64,000 nt of DNA from Hyaloraphidium curvatum (GCA_025558095.1 JAIVFI010000002.1:496001-560000); one strand, 5' to 3'; positions 43,473-54,776 are shown, counted from the stretch's first letter. The notes: generated by a model from the sequence alone, not told the origin. A program made the numbers and translations.

Positions 43473-43508
43473 GGGGATTCCATGGTGGGATTGCTAGCTC
43501 CTCATTAC

Positions 43509-46500
43509 AAAGCGAAGCCGTAGCCCACGCCCGCCGGGGAGAGCCTAGCAATAAGCAAAGTACATAGGCGTGCCGCCTTACGAGTTAGAACGGCAACGAC
43601 ACGGACGCGGGACTGCTGCCGCACGGGAGGCCGTGGCGAATGGGACAGCCACCGAGGAGCAACGCGAGCGTGTGGAGGAGGCGGACTTGCGGAACGCTCA
43701 TATCCGTAGCGAGCGTCGCCGGACTCGGGCCGAAGAGGCTCAAACTCAGTTCCCGAACCGAACGGCGTACGATGCGGAGTTTCTGGCGAAGCTCCAGGCC
43801 TACGTGCAGCACAACTTCGACCTCGATACGCCGTGGGCGCCCTCTTTCCCCCCACCCCCGCAGACGGCCGCTGATGCGCGCGTACACGTGCGCGACTACC
43901 GGAACCTCGTGTCGACGGACGCCATCAAGCAGGCCGTCTGTGCCTGTTGCGGACACTTTCACCATCGGACCGAGTCCGAGTTCGTGACGCTGGAATGGCT
44001 GTCGGCGACCGGAAAGCTGCGGATCCCGCAGTCTGTGGCGGATCTGGTGTACTTCCAGGACTTTCCGGACGACAAGGAGCGGCAGGGACTCATCATGGGC
44101 ATGCTCGTAGAGCCACTGGGCCGCCAGGCGGACGGACGTTGGGCTCTTTGCCCCGAGTGCCGAATTCCCCTCGAAAGTTCGGATCCTTTCTCGCTCCCTC
44201 CTTTCGGATATTCGAACGGCTTCTGGAGGGGCGTGGAGCCAGAGTGCCTCAAGGTGCTCACGTTGGCGGAGCGGATTCTGATTTGCCCTTATCGCGCGAG
44301 GTCTGTCTCCTGCTGGTTGGCGACCTCGGCATTGATGCTAACGGCATGAACAGGATATCGATCTTCAAGCTACGCTCACCAGCCGGGGATCCGAATTCGC
44401 AACATCTTGCAGTCCGCGGAAATGCTGTCTGTTACCCGACGGACGTGGAGCAGGTTGCCGAGGTTCTTCCCCGTACGGTGGCGAGCATCGCCGGCGAAAT
44501 CAACGTCTACTTTATGGGCGCCATTGGATCGACGTACGTGCCGGAGCTGATAAAGGTGGGAGGCCGTATTTCGACCTGGATGCACTCTGACACGGTCCGT
44601 TGCAGGTTCTCCCCATCAAACGCTCTCGCGTGATGGAGGCCCTTCGCTGGCTTGTTCGCTACAGCCCCTCGTATGCACGCGTTAGCCTGCGGGAGGATGT
44701 CAGCGATCTGCCAGAGGAGGAAGCCGTCCCGCCGGAGCTTGCTCCGGTGCAGGAGGGGGGCGACATCGCTTCGCGCGGTGCTTCTGAAAACTCTACCTAT
44801 ACTTCAAACTCTACACTACACAATTTTTCTGAAACTACTCCAAATCTACCTTACTTTGAAATGTCCGGAATCGTGGATGGGCGGGAAAGAATTGGGGAGA
44901 CGCAGAAAGCCCACGATGCTCGCGTCCTGGGGACTTTGGTCTCCGAGACCAGTCGTCGTGGGACTGATGCGGAAGAGGGGAATGATGAGGATGGCTCCGA
45001 GGATGAAGATGAGGGTGTTGACGACGACGGATCGGAGTACGAGGAAGATGAGGATGCGGCGAATAATGGTGCTGCTCAGGAGCTGCAGGCTGCGATGGGT
45101 GGTGATAACGGCGGACGGCCGGAGCTCATGCGGACAACGGACAATGGCCTTCTTGCCCACCACGGATCGGAGCCCATCAACGATATCGCACTTCGGGGAG
45201 AGATGTACTACCTCACTTTCCCCCGGCTCTTTCCCTTTGCTCACGGAGGCCCAAAATCGCGAGCAGAGTATCCGGCTTGGGGACAGGCCATGCTTCTGCA
45301 GGGGGCGAACGACCATGCTACGGCTTGCGACGCCGGTTTCCTGTTCCATGTTTTCCAGACCATCAGGAAAGACAAGAGCATGCTGCACTCTCATGTGAGT
45401 TCCGCTTTGCGTTTGCAAAGCAAGACCATGGTCACTGATGGCGGTGAAGCTTGCACTCAAGGAAGATTACTTTGCCGAGAGCACAGCGAATGTCATCAAC
45501 ATCCCTGCATCTGTCATCCACACCTATGCCGCTGAAAGCGCAGTTGGCCAAGAGCAACGCGGCAACGGCCAAGTGCCGCACTCGTCGGTCTTGGATGAAC
45601 AGCGCCGCCATCTCGATCGCATCCTGGAACTGGCCAAGGCAGTGCGTGCTCATGTGGACGGAACCAGTGCCGAGCGCCGCTCGTTGCGCGAGCTCCTCCT
45701 TGCTTTCTGTTACCATCTCCAGCTGCCGGTCTTCTTCATCACCATCAACCCATCCGAAATCTACAGTCCTGCGCTCGAACTCTTCGCCGGCAACCAAGAT
45801 GTGCGGCTTGAGGACCCAACAACTTTCCTCAAGCCCGGAGATCGGGCGTATCTTGCGGCCAGAAACCCGGTTGCCACTGCGCGCTGGTTCAAGTACACAC
45901 TGAACTCCCTGCTCGCAACTGTCATCGCACCCGAAGACCGGGCAGGGGCATTCGGGCCTGTGAACGCCTATTTCAACACCCTAGAATGGCAGGGCCGCGG
46001 CAGCCTTCATACGCACATTCTTGGTTGGCTGCACAGATACCCGCACCTGGATGCCGTGCAGGAGCAGCTCCGAATGGACGAAAGCCGGCAGCGAATTGTG
46101 GACTTCATATCCTCTGTGATCAAGGCAGGGTGGCACTATGTGGACCCCAGTGGGAACCATGCGTCTTCGGATCCCACCGTCCGCGACCCCGTGCGAGAAG
46201 CCCTGCGTGCCGAGGATGTGTCACCTTCTGAACACGTGTCGGACCAGTCATCGGAAATGAATGTTGAAGTGAGTGCACTTCTATCGATTTTGGCCCCTCC
46301 ACGTCACTGACTTCCACATCTAGGCACTTCCCACTCCTCCGGTGTCCCCGTCCACCGGAACCAAGCGCAAACCCAACCGTGGAAGGGGCCGGGGCCGCCC
46401 CCCCAAGAAACCGAGGAACCTGGATTGATGTCCTTCGTTGTCGCTAACCACTGTATCCGTTTCACTCGCAAGTCGCTGCAAGTTGTAATTATAAAACCTT

Positions 46501-46578
46501 ATATAAAGTCGATTCTTTGCTATTCGAGCCAAACGGTTTGGCGCGCGCTTCCGGTCCTTGCTTTATTACACAACACAA
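43509..46578 (+). mobile_element. Helitron-like segment (Rep without helicase)
   Basis: Lies between the LINE 3' end and the resumption of the NST gene. It holds one intron-bearing gene (43570-46428). Near the right end is a hairpin CCAAACGGTTTGG (about 46529-46541) some 35 nt before the boundary. No CTRR end was found. ATTAC occurs at both sides (43504-43508 and 46565-46569), which might be a 5-bp target duplication or the split LINE tail. Boundaries are therefore tentative. Confidence 0.6.
43570..46428 (+). CDS. Helitron-like replication initiator (DUF6570-like region plus Rep) with C-terminal AT-hook
   Basis: The start MPPYELERQRHGRG opens a charged region. A cysteine-bearing part follows (CACCGHFHHRTESEF; ALCPECRIPL; LTLAERILICPYRAR), typical of the region before Helitron Rep domains. 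A frame change near 44300 leads to SIFKLRSPAGDPNSQHLAVR. A 50-nt GT-AG intron (44556-44605) joins ELIK to VLPIKRSRVMEAL. The Rep-like domain is at about 45660-46060: PVFFITINPSEIYSPALELF, YFNTLEWQGRGSLHTHILGW (the HxH step). A 55-nt intron (46269-46323) precedes a tail with RKPNRGRGRGRPPKKPR, an AT-hook, and stop 46428. The usual Pif1 helicase is missing. Confidence 0.68.
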
Positions 46579-46689
46579 GCGACCCCCTCTTTGCGAGAGC
46601 TTGTAAACCAGTGCAACCGAAACTTGTATTGCCACAAGCGACGCAAACGCAAGCAACTTGGGGCCCAAGGCCGTCGCTCGCGAGGCCAT
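46579..46689 (-). pseudogene. First exon of NST copy 2, separated from the rest
   Basis: From ATG 46689 (MASRATALGPKLLAFASLVA) through VYKLSQRGGR, then the sequence is cut at 46578. The rest of the coding sequence is at 34010-32970. Sequence across the break matches 17100/17101 of copy 1 exactly (CTCATA|GCGACC), so the 12,568 bp between are inserted DNA. No clear target duplication of the host sequence is visible. Confidence 0.88.
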
Positions 46690-48178
46690 GTCTGTAGCTT
46701 GTAGCTTAGCCTGGGGCTGGGCAGTAAGGCACTTATTAAGTGGAATCAAAACTTTCGCAAACTTTCATTCGCGCCCGAAGCGCGCCGGGTTCCGGGGGCG
46801 AAGCCCCCAGGCCGGGGTTAGGGGGCTGCCGCCCCTTAAAGCTTGGGAGAAGGAGGATTTGGGCCCCGTTTGGCCGTGGAGGATGTGGGACCCGCGATCG
46901 CCGCCGGGACAACGGAGGCTTGGTCGAGCCATGTCACAGTATAGAGTGTCCAGAAACTACAAGTGCAATCAAGAACTGTCCCTCTTGTTGCGCTTCGGTT
47001 TAGGCCGAATCACAGCCATCCCCTGCTCCTGGTTGGGCGGTAGTCAACGCTGTTGCAGGATCTGCAACAGCAATGAAAGACGTCAGGCGATTCTGGTGTG
47101 CTGCGGGGCAGATGGCTGCTCGCGAGATGTCTTCTGATTGTGGTCGACAGTCCTGGCGGACGAACGCCTCCCGCCGGAGTTCATCGCCGAATTGACCGAA
47201 CGCTCCTGCGGGAGAGCACCTCCCGCGGAGAATCCATAGCCGAATTGATCGAAGGGTCCTGCGGGCGAGCGCCTCCCGCGGAGCTTCGTTAGTACAAGCA
47301 TGCTGGACGGTCGCAATCGTCTCACCTCCAGGGTCGTCGACAACGTAAGTCCGACGGTACTCATCCAAGCTCCGGAGCACCTCGTACCTCATCATTGCTG
47401 TTCCGATTCGGAACCCCTGTCAAAGATGGCTAGGACCTTGCGCACCATCTCATACGGGCTCTGCGCGGGCGCCTGGTGCAACACTACGGCCCACCTCGTC
47501 GCAACGCCAAGGGGCCGCGCGATGAGCTGAACCGCTGCCATGGCAATGTTCAAGTGGCCGTCGACAAGCCGGTGGCCTTCTTCTTGCCCGCCGCAGAAGA
47601 CATCCTTCAACTTGCTGCGTTCACGGCTCGTCGGAAGGAAGGCTACGAAGGGGCGAAGCTCCGAGAGCGTGCTGAAGCGAATCCGAGGCTGATCCGAGCC
47701 ACAACACCTCAGCGGTCGCACAAAGTGTCGGGAAAGTCGATCGAGTCCAAAAGGCCCCGGCTCGGCGCCGGCAGGTGAAGAGATTCGGGGCTCCGCGCGA
47801 GTCGGGGACGCGGGACGCTACGGCCGACACGAAGTCTCCCGAGCGTCAAGCGGGTCCGGCCGACCCCGTGGCAGTTTGCTCAGATGTTTCTCCGGCAGAT
47901 TGGCGTTCCCAGAGCGGCCGCAGAGAGGTCGGGGGGAGCGGGTGCAATTCTGTTCTGGAAGCCGCTTAGAGCCGTTGCGACCTTCTCGGGTCGGGAAGGC
48001 GGCGGGTAAAACCGCGCAGAGAGTCACATGCGGGGGTTCGTTTTTCGAACCTCCATCACGGGGCGGGGCCGCGTCGGAGCACGCCCTTGGCCTTCTGGTG
48101 GTACGCAGTTGCGGTGCAGCTTTCGGCCAAAACTCGCCAGATCCCGGGCTCGGGCACCCAGATTCCGATTCCGGAGAT
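46690..48178. repeat. Segmental repeat E, copy 2
   Basis: Direct repeat of 17212-18660. Nearly identical to about 48055, then diverging. Contains the same GC-rich hairpin block (GGGGGCGAAGCCCCC near 46795) and T5-loop hairpin. Open frames on both strands are conserved between copies but match no family I know. Confidence 0.8.
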
Positions 48179-48179
48179 T

Positions 48180-48633
48180 ACCTGACATGTGCACGCGCTT
48201 CCCCAACAACCCGTGGCAGCCAACGTACGGATGGATGGAAGCGAAGCTGAAGGCGGTCCTCCGTGCGGCGGGCGTCACGGGGTACAAGACTTGGCACAGC
48301 CCACGCAGGGGCGGCGCCACGTATGCCTTTCACTGCGGCGCCAGCGTGGACTGGATTCGTCAGGTCGGGGACTGGAACTCGGACGCCTACCGCCTCTACA
48401 TCGGCATCCGCTCTACTCGCGGCTCTTTCAGGCCCGGGATTGGGGCCAGCGGGCGGCGGCGCACCAGTTCGACCCGATCCTCGCTCCGTCCCCGACCCCG
48501 GTGCTTGGCGGGGTTTCCTTTGGCGGGGCTCCGGAGACCGCTCAGGCGAGCCATGGATATGGGTTGGATCGGACATCGGACACCGGCGGTGATCGGGGGC
48601 AAGGTTTTACGGCCCGGGCACCCCGGTCCCTAA
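48180..48633 (+). pseudogene. Tyrosine recombinase, C-terminal catalytic fragment
   Basis: The plus frame has WMEAKLKAVLRAAGVTGYKT, then WHSPRRGGATYAFHCGASVD and WIRQVGDWNSDAYRLYIGI. The H-x-x-R, the GxW equivalent and the nucleophile tyrosine of the phage-integrase fold are all present in the expected spacing (48297-48410). The N-terminal half and first catalytic Arg are not seen upstream. The same repeat at 18600-18750 has lost this part. Fits a DIRS/Crypton-type mobile element remnant. Confidence 0.65.
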
Positions 48634-49147
48634 CCGCCGCTTTGCCGGCCCCCAGCCATGGCGGAGCCTCCGAAGCCCAAGCGGGCCCGCGCGCCCGACA
48701 TCCCGTCGCTTTAAAGACGGCGTGGCGGCTGTTTAGGTCGGAGCACTACCGACGAAACAGTCGCGAAAACCGATACCGGTAAAGTGACAGTGAGTGGGGC
48801 TTTACCCCTGCATTGTAGTTTTGACACATTTTGCGCAGCAATGGGTGTTCCAGTCTCCAGACATTTGCCGACCCTTCGGGGATTTGTGGCAAGCCGGGGT
48901 GGTAGGAAATGTGTCAAAGCAGCGAGTCCTCCAACTTAGAAAGTGGACGTGCTGCGAAAGGAGGACCGTCAGCTGACGCTCCAGAGCCTCCCGACGGAAA
49001 AGCTCGTGCTCGTGCCGCTTGAGCTGCCGTGCCGCTCGAGCTGCCGGTTGCGGTACACCCATTTTGAGTAGAGCTCGGAGTTTGCGCAGAGTTCGCCAAA
49101 CAGAGTTTGCAGGACAGCGATCACCGTCAACTCAGACGGCGCAGCCC
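48634..49147. other. Region without a recognised gene
   Basis: Contains overlapping minus-strand frames (49151-48969, with VIAVLQTLFGELCANSELYS) that could be downstream exons of the unknown minus ORF at 49148-49567. Otherwise nothing identified. Confidence 0.3.
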
Positions 49148-49567
49148 TCATGATCGGGATGTCCGGTGCCCCAAGCAGACCTCCAAGGAAATGTCGCTCA
49201 GCTGCTGGAGCTTTCCGTGGCGGGCCATCTCATTCCGCTTCTTGGTGTCAACGGCGAGGCCGCCATAAACGCGCTCGCCGGTGCACGGGCGCACGATGAG
49301 CAACCCGCCGTTCTTGACAATCGTGGTCTTGCCCGCCCGGACGCCCTTTTCGAGGCCGATTTTGAAGTACGACGCAGACTTGCACATCTTGCTAGCCGGC
49401 GCGTGCGCGTGCTCCGGGCCGACCTTGATTGTGATCTCCTTCTTGACAAAGTCGATGGACTCGATGACGCCCGTGTCGTAGAGCTTCCAAAAGCCGATCT
49501 CGTACAGAGCTTCCGGGATACGAGCTTCCCTCGCCTTGATGGAGACGTGTCCGAGGAAGGCGTCCAA
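49148..49567 (-). CDS. Hypothetical protein, 139 aa, possibly multi-exon
   Basis: Not recognised. The minus-strand ORF has ordered, non-low-complexity sequence: IPEALYEIGFWKLYDTGVIE, SIDFVKKEITIKVG, ASYFKIGLEKGVRAGKTTIV, PCTGERVYGGLAVD. The composition looks like real protein, and neighbouring minus frames may be linked exons (upstream about 49945-49757, downstream about 49151-48969). It could be part of a transposon gene or a solitary host gene. No motif allows a function. Confidence 0.4.
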   Translation of the reverse strand: MDAFLGHVSIKAREARIPEALYEIGFWKLYDTGVIESIDFVKKEITIKVGPEHAHAPASKMCKSASYFKIGLEKGVRAGKTTIVKNGGLLIVRPCTGERVYGGLAVDTKKRNEMARHGKLQQLSDISLEVCLGHRTSRS

Positions 49568-52317
49568 AGTTGCTCTGCCACTGCCCAGGTCGCCCGGTGC
49601 AGCGGGGCCGCCAGGAGACGCTCCGTCGCCGGCTCCCGTCCTTTTTGGCGAAACGTTCTGCGATCGGTCTGCAATGGTTGGCGAATTGAGAGCCGGCCTT
49701 AAGCAACAGTTGCAACACCAAACCCACCGCTAGCGACGACACCGGCTGCGTCGTTATCATCGTCGTTGAGTGTCAGATCGATCACCGTAAATGAGGAGTA
49801 ACGTGCGATTTGAAGTCAACTTGCGCGGCGGGAGTAAATGCAGAAACGTACTCTTTGTTTCTTCGGACGGTCCGGCGCTGCTGGGGGCTTTGTTGGCATA
49901 GATCAGCAATTGAATCAGGCGGAAAAGCACATGATCGGGCAACAAACCACGTCGTCGTCCGAAGATCCCGAGAGATCAAATGAGCCTGCCGAGACCGAGT
50001 CTTCGCGTCAGCTAGATGCCGGAAATAAGATCATCGGGTAATGCCCACCGAGGTGCTTGCCACGACCACCGCGCAGGCGGAGAACCTCGTGATCGATCGG
50101 TTCCGAATCGTTCGTACGATCCTGAGGGGTCTGCGAGCGCTGCGCTGCTGAGGAACGGGCAAATGATGGTTCGTGCTTAACACCCATTTCCTGATTGTGG
50201 AACCACCACATTACGATTGCCATGGTCCACAATCCTGGCCTGGGCCACCGATCCGGTTGCAGACACCGATGTAGGAGGCGCAGGCGGGCCGTGGCTGGTT
50301 CGTCCTGTGGCTGCTCGTGTGGAAAGTTGGCGATCATCGAAACTTCAGGTGCACCGTTTGAACGCGCACGTACCTTGAGGCGTTGCGGAACCCGCGTACC
50401 AGCTTTCCTCTGATGGAGAAAGCGGCACGGGATGGGCGAAAAGTTTGATTCCATGGAAGCCCGAGGCGTGCCTCTCTACCTACCGTCGATAGCTCGGTAG
50501 ACGCGCATGATGCGCAGGGCCTCCCTGTGCGCCCACCTCCCCATCCTCCGCTTTTCCGTCTTAGCCCACTCCTCCTGCAGCCATTTCCGAATCAGTGTCG
50601 TGGACGGCATTTCAACGGGCCAGACCCACTCTGTTTCTCTTCATTAGCCCGAGCGCGCTCCTTCGATGTGGTCCTCTTGTCGAACACTCAAGCGGCCGCC
50701 CTCTACACCTAAGCGTAGGCACCCTTCTTGCATTATGAGCTGCGGCAAAAGATCCGAACCCTCAAGCGGGTTAATAAAGAGGGCAAGATCCACAAAGAAG
50801 GCCCAATCGTCCCTTTCCCGATCGCATTTGGGGCACAACCTGACCAGGTCGCGTAGGAAGTTGATCGAGTGCGCCGCATCCGCGGCTTTCTTGGGAAGTC
50901 CCCGCGCGACGGCGACGTTGCGGGCGACCTCGAGCGCCTTGGCCCGGACTGCGGCTTCCTGGGCACCTTCGCCTCCTTAGTCTCGGCAGCGGGCCCCGCC
51001 CGGTCCGCCCGAATCTCGCTCTTCCGCCATCTTTCTGGCGCGCAACGAGCCTGCAGACGGCGGCGCATGGGACAGGGCAGTCCCGCCGTCCCGGGCGACG
51101 TTGCGGGCGGTCCACTTGGCCGCGCCTGCCCGCATCGAGCGCTGGAAAACAAACGACGGTTCGCCAAACTCGTCCCCGCCGTTTTCCAGCGCGAGGCGAC
51201 GGCGGAGCTCGGGCGGGCTCTGCGAGAGTCGGCTTCGCAACTCGTCACTCGATTGCCGCGCGATCGCACACACCCGACCGCAATCGCGCCCGCCTGCACC
51301 CATAATCCGGCGGTGCTAGCCATCGGCGGGCCCGAACCACCGATCACGAGCCGGTGCAACGGCCGCCGGCCCCGGGATTGGGGCTCGCGTAGTCGGGCGA
51401 CGTTGGTGCGACGCGTCTTCGCGCCCCACCAGGCCGGGTCACGCGCCGCAACGGGCCGGGCGAGACTTCAAACGGCCATGCGATCGGATTTGACACCATT
51501 TGAAGCTGCTCTGCGGCCTGCGGTTGCGGTTGGACCACCGTCACCCGGGCGCACACTCATCGCATGGCTGAACGGGGGCCGCCGAGTTGCTCAGACCCCC
51601 GAGCGAATCCCGCCGACAGTGTCGCTCCGTGGCCTAAAACGATTGATGATGATGACGTTCATGCTCGTGGTTCATAGCGAAGATGCTGGCAGCGGTCGGT
51701 CGCGAGCCCCGTGCCTGGCAACGTCGACTGGCGACTCCGCGGCATCGAGCCTGCCTAGCCGCGGCTGTCGGGCCAATCGCGCCTCGGGCGGAGACGGAAG
51801 CTCATCGATTAAGTCTGAGCAGAAGACGGGGCTCGGGGACCGTTGGGCGTCGAAAGATTGGGCAATCCAAGTAGGCGACAGTGGCGGGAAGTAGAAGAAT
51901 TGTTCGAGGGGCGGGCTCCGACTCTCCGAAGCCAAGCGACGGATGAGGAGTGTCGATGACGCGGTGTCAGAGAGATTTTGTGCGGGGGCGAATGAAACTA
52001 AGACCGCGACAGGGAAGGAGTGGAGTCGGGGTGTGCTGAAGGTCTGATTCAGGCTGCAGTCGAACGCGTCCACCGTCTGCCAGCATAATTGATTCATTAT
52101 TCCGCGAGGCCGGATTTGTTGGGTGCGGGAAGTTCTGCTCGGAACCTGCTTCGGAACGGCGGCGTGCTAAACGTTGGCGGATGGCGGGCCACGACGGCCA
52201 CGAGAATAAGACTAGGGGACCACACTGCTGCCCAGATTCGCCCATCCAGTTGGATGTATCCGGCACAACCTGGGCGACGGAGGCGGACGGATCGAACTGC
52301 CACCGGACCACTTTGGC
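49568..52317. other. Long region without recognised genes
   Basis: GC-rich sequence with many open frames on both strands typical of composition. One minus frame near 50880-50650 (NFLRDLVRLCPKCDRERDDW; AFFVDLALFINPLEG) has a CPKC pair and looks protein-like but is isolated. An arginine-rich frame at 50869-51894 (plus) is probably noise. Nothing else can be supported. Confidence 0.35.
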
Positions 52318-52625
52318 GATCCCAGGGGAGCTGGAGCGGTGGATGCTGGCTGAGCAAGGCAAAAGAGCGAACCACCGGACCACTTGATGTCCAGCCCGAC
52401 CGAGGCAGGGATCGAGCCTGCCGATCCCCGATGATCCCAGGGGAGCTGGAGCGGTGGATGCTGGCTGAGCAAGGCAAAAGAGCGGACCACCGGACCACTT
52501 TGGCGGATGTCCAGCTCGACCGAGGCAGGGATCGAGCCTGCCGATCCCCGATGATCCCAGGGGAGCTGGAGCGGTGGATGCTGGCTGAGCGAGGCAAAAG
52601 AGCGGACCAAGCGTCCAACGGAACG
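52318..52625. repeat. Tandem repeat, 115-120 bp unit, about 2.6 copies
   Basis: Units begin GATCCCAGGGGAGCTGG at 52318, 52433 and 52553; the first spacing is 115 and the second 120 bp. A partial copy of the unit's start-adjacent part (CCACCGGACCACTTTGGC) precedes it at 52301. On the minus strand each full unit has GGCTCGATCCC, which resembles a pol III B box, but no matching A box or tRNA fold was found. Confidence 0.8.
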
Positions 52626-53602
52626 CAATTCGTTCTATTCTCCATCTTCGAATACCCATATCCCGGCCCGTTACCCCGACAAACGCGTTCTGGCAGATGC
52701 AAAGAAGCTGATACGGGCCCGTGCGGGTTCCCCCGTACGCAACAGGGTTGAGGCCTGTGGGACCTCTGGCAAACAAGACGGCAATGCTTCTTTGATTGCC
52801 GAAGTTTCTCAACGGTCCAATCTTGGCTTGTCGGAGGTAACGGCCAGGGGTGAGGGAGCAACGTGTCCGAAACAAAGAAAGTGCCCCAGCTGTCGCCAGG
52901 AACCTCGGAGCCGCGATCATTCTAGCCAATGGCATTGGCCAGCACCATGAATGTCTGCTACCCCTGATTCCCTATCCAGTCCTCGCCCAGCGGAGAGCGT
53001 GGGGGCCGACATCCAGCGCCCCGGCCGGGGCCGGCAGCGAACCCCGTACAGCGGCCTCCGAGGGCGGATCCAGCCGCGCAACCCTAGAGAATATGTTCCT
53101 TGCGAGATGCATGCGGCGCCGCCTGCCTCCAAACAGGCACGCGAAGCCGAGGAAGTGCCTCGGACTCGCCGCCGCCGCGAAGGTCCGCTGCCCGGCTCCA
53201 CAAATAGCTCCAGGAAACAATGGACCCGGCATCCCCGTAGAAAACGGCGTAGCCAAAGTTGCCGCCGAGCAAGCCGAGCTCGGCGAGGGGCATTCCACGA
53301 GGAACACTGCGGGGCCCCTCGAGACCCGGGGTGCCGCCCCGCCCCCACACAAGGTCCCCGGCCGGACGCGTCCGCCGCGCCCACCAGCACGTGCAGCGGT
53401 ACTCGCTGCGACGCTGCGCAGGTCGGCGCGCGGCCGGGCGGAGCGTGGGACGCGCACGGGGTCGCCGACCTCGCCGGCCTATGAGGTGAACTGCCGCGGG
53501 ACTTTTCGGAGCTATATGGTAGAGCTCTGGAAAGTCACCCGAATTTTTGATAGGCGGGTTGAGCCAGGTCGCTTGGGGGTCGCTAAGTAACCGGCGTGGC
53601 AA
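52626..53602. other. Region without recognised genes
   Basis: Open frames on both strands at 52850-53602 are arginine/proline-rich. One minus frame (ELGLLGGNFGYAVFYGDAGS) has a short hydrophobic run but no family features. Confidence 0.35.
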
Positions 53603-54183
53603 TCAGGCTAAAGCTGTGTTAATTAGGGAGAGAATTGCACGCGCGGCATAGAATTGCACCTCGAGCCATAGAATTGCACCCCTTCCCCCCGACCTCTCTG
53701 CGGCCGTCCGCACCGATTGGGACCGCCAATCTGCCGGAGAAACATCTGAACAAAGTCCCACGGGGTCGGCCGGACCCGCTTGACACTCGGGAGACTTCGT
53801 GTCGGCCGTAGCGTCCCGTGTCTCCGACTCGGGCGGAGCCCCGAATCTCTTCACCTGTCGGCGCCGAGCCGCGGCCTTTTGGACTCGATCGACTTTCCCG
53901 ACACTTTGCGCGACCGCTGAGGTGTTGTGGCTCGGATCAGCCTCGGGTTCGCTTCAGCACGCACTCGGAGCTTCGCCCCTTCGTACCCTTCCTTCAGACG
54001 AGCCGTGAACGCAGCAAGTTGAAGGATGTCTTCTGCAGCGGGCAAGAAGAAGGCTGCCGGCTTGTCGACGACGACAGAAAGCACCGCCAGAGATGTCGCA
54101 TCACCAGCGGCACGGAACCAAACAACTCCAGCATCCATTCCTCGCTCAGCATATGCATTCGATCCGCGAAGCGAATGGAATAG
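53603..54183 (-). repeat. Segmental repeat E, copy 3, inverted and partial
   Basis: The minus strand matches 18060-18480 and 47540-47960: frame text AAFFLPAAEDILQLAAFTAR and ATTPQRS.KVSGKSIESKR is kept with scattered substitutions. It is more diverged than copies 1 and 2 are from each other. Two frames on opposite strands are both open, so selection on either cannot be claimed by eye. Confidence 0.7.
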
Positions 54184-54776
54184 CTCACGATCGTCCTCAT
54201 GAAAGAGCTCACGGAAGACGGCCTGCGGCGTATAACACGCTCGCCTTGCGAGGGCGACCGGCGGACGGAGCCTTCGTGGTCATAGAAGAGCCGACAGCCT
54301 GCAGCAGTGGACCACCGTGGAGAGCAAGGTAACGCCCTCGCCCGTCCGACACGATCAAACGCCGGCCATCCGAAAAGTTCTCACTCCAGATCCCTCAATT
54401 ATTGAACTCTAGAGGATGTGCGCCGACTGTGCGACCCAGAACTGTCCGCGCGTGTTCGCCGCGCGGGCGCGGCGCGTCCTCAGCTAGGGCTGCGCGACGC
54501 GCCGCCACTTCGCGTTGCCCCCGTTCGTTTCCCTCTGGCAAAAACGGGAGACTATATGTATCGGAAAAGAATGCCGCGTTCGGACGGCTTCGATAGCCTC
54601 TCTGCGGAGATGGCCGTAGTGGAAAAACTCAAGGGGTGAGCACTCGCAAAACATCAACCCGCTCCCGGCGTTCACCACACGCGCAAATCGCCCCGAGAGG
54701 TCCCGAAAACTAGCCAGACAATAAATATAACACAGCTAGCCACGATGGTGGGGTAATTTTAGCCCGATCACGTTAA
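54184..54776. other. Region with a copy of the TTTGCGCGTGTGGTGA repeat
   Basis: No recognised gene. On the minus strand, about 54695-54640 carries TTTGCGCGTGTGGTGA then CGCCGGGAGCGGGTTGATG, shared with 24195 and 56597. Confidence 0.4.

Larger units (their letters stand above)
34710..43508 (+). mobile_element. LINE copy B (RLE-type non-LTR retrotransposon), interrupted by an LTR element
   Basis: Starts directly after copy A, head to tail. It contains ORF1-like reading frames (34739-36656), a linker ORF (36649-37502), and the reverse transcriptase-endonuclease ORF (37499 to 43472, split by the insertion at 40462-42569). The 3' end (…GCTCCTCATTAC) equals that of copy A. Removing the insertion and one 5-bp target repeat restores one frame of 1,286 codons plus stop, so the element was probably intact before the hit. 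Confidence 0.85.

Noticed and set aside
50060-50090. Minus-strand LRLRGG, like the ubiquitin C-terminus
   Set aside because: The rest of the frame (50008-50454) has no ubiquitin fold sequence; a chance six-residue match.
50869-51894. 341-codon plus ORF
   Set aside because: Arginine/serine/proline-rich with no ordered motif; typical of GC-rich non-coding DNA.
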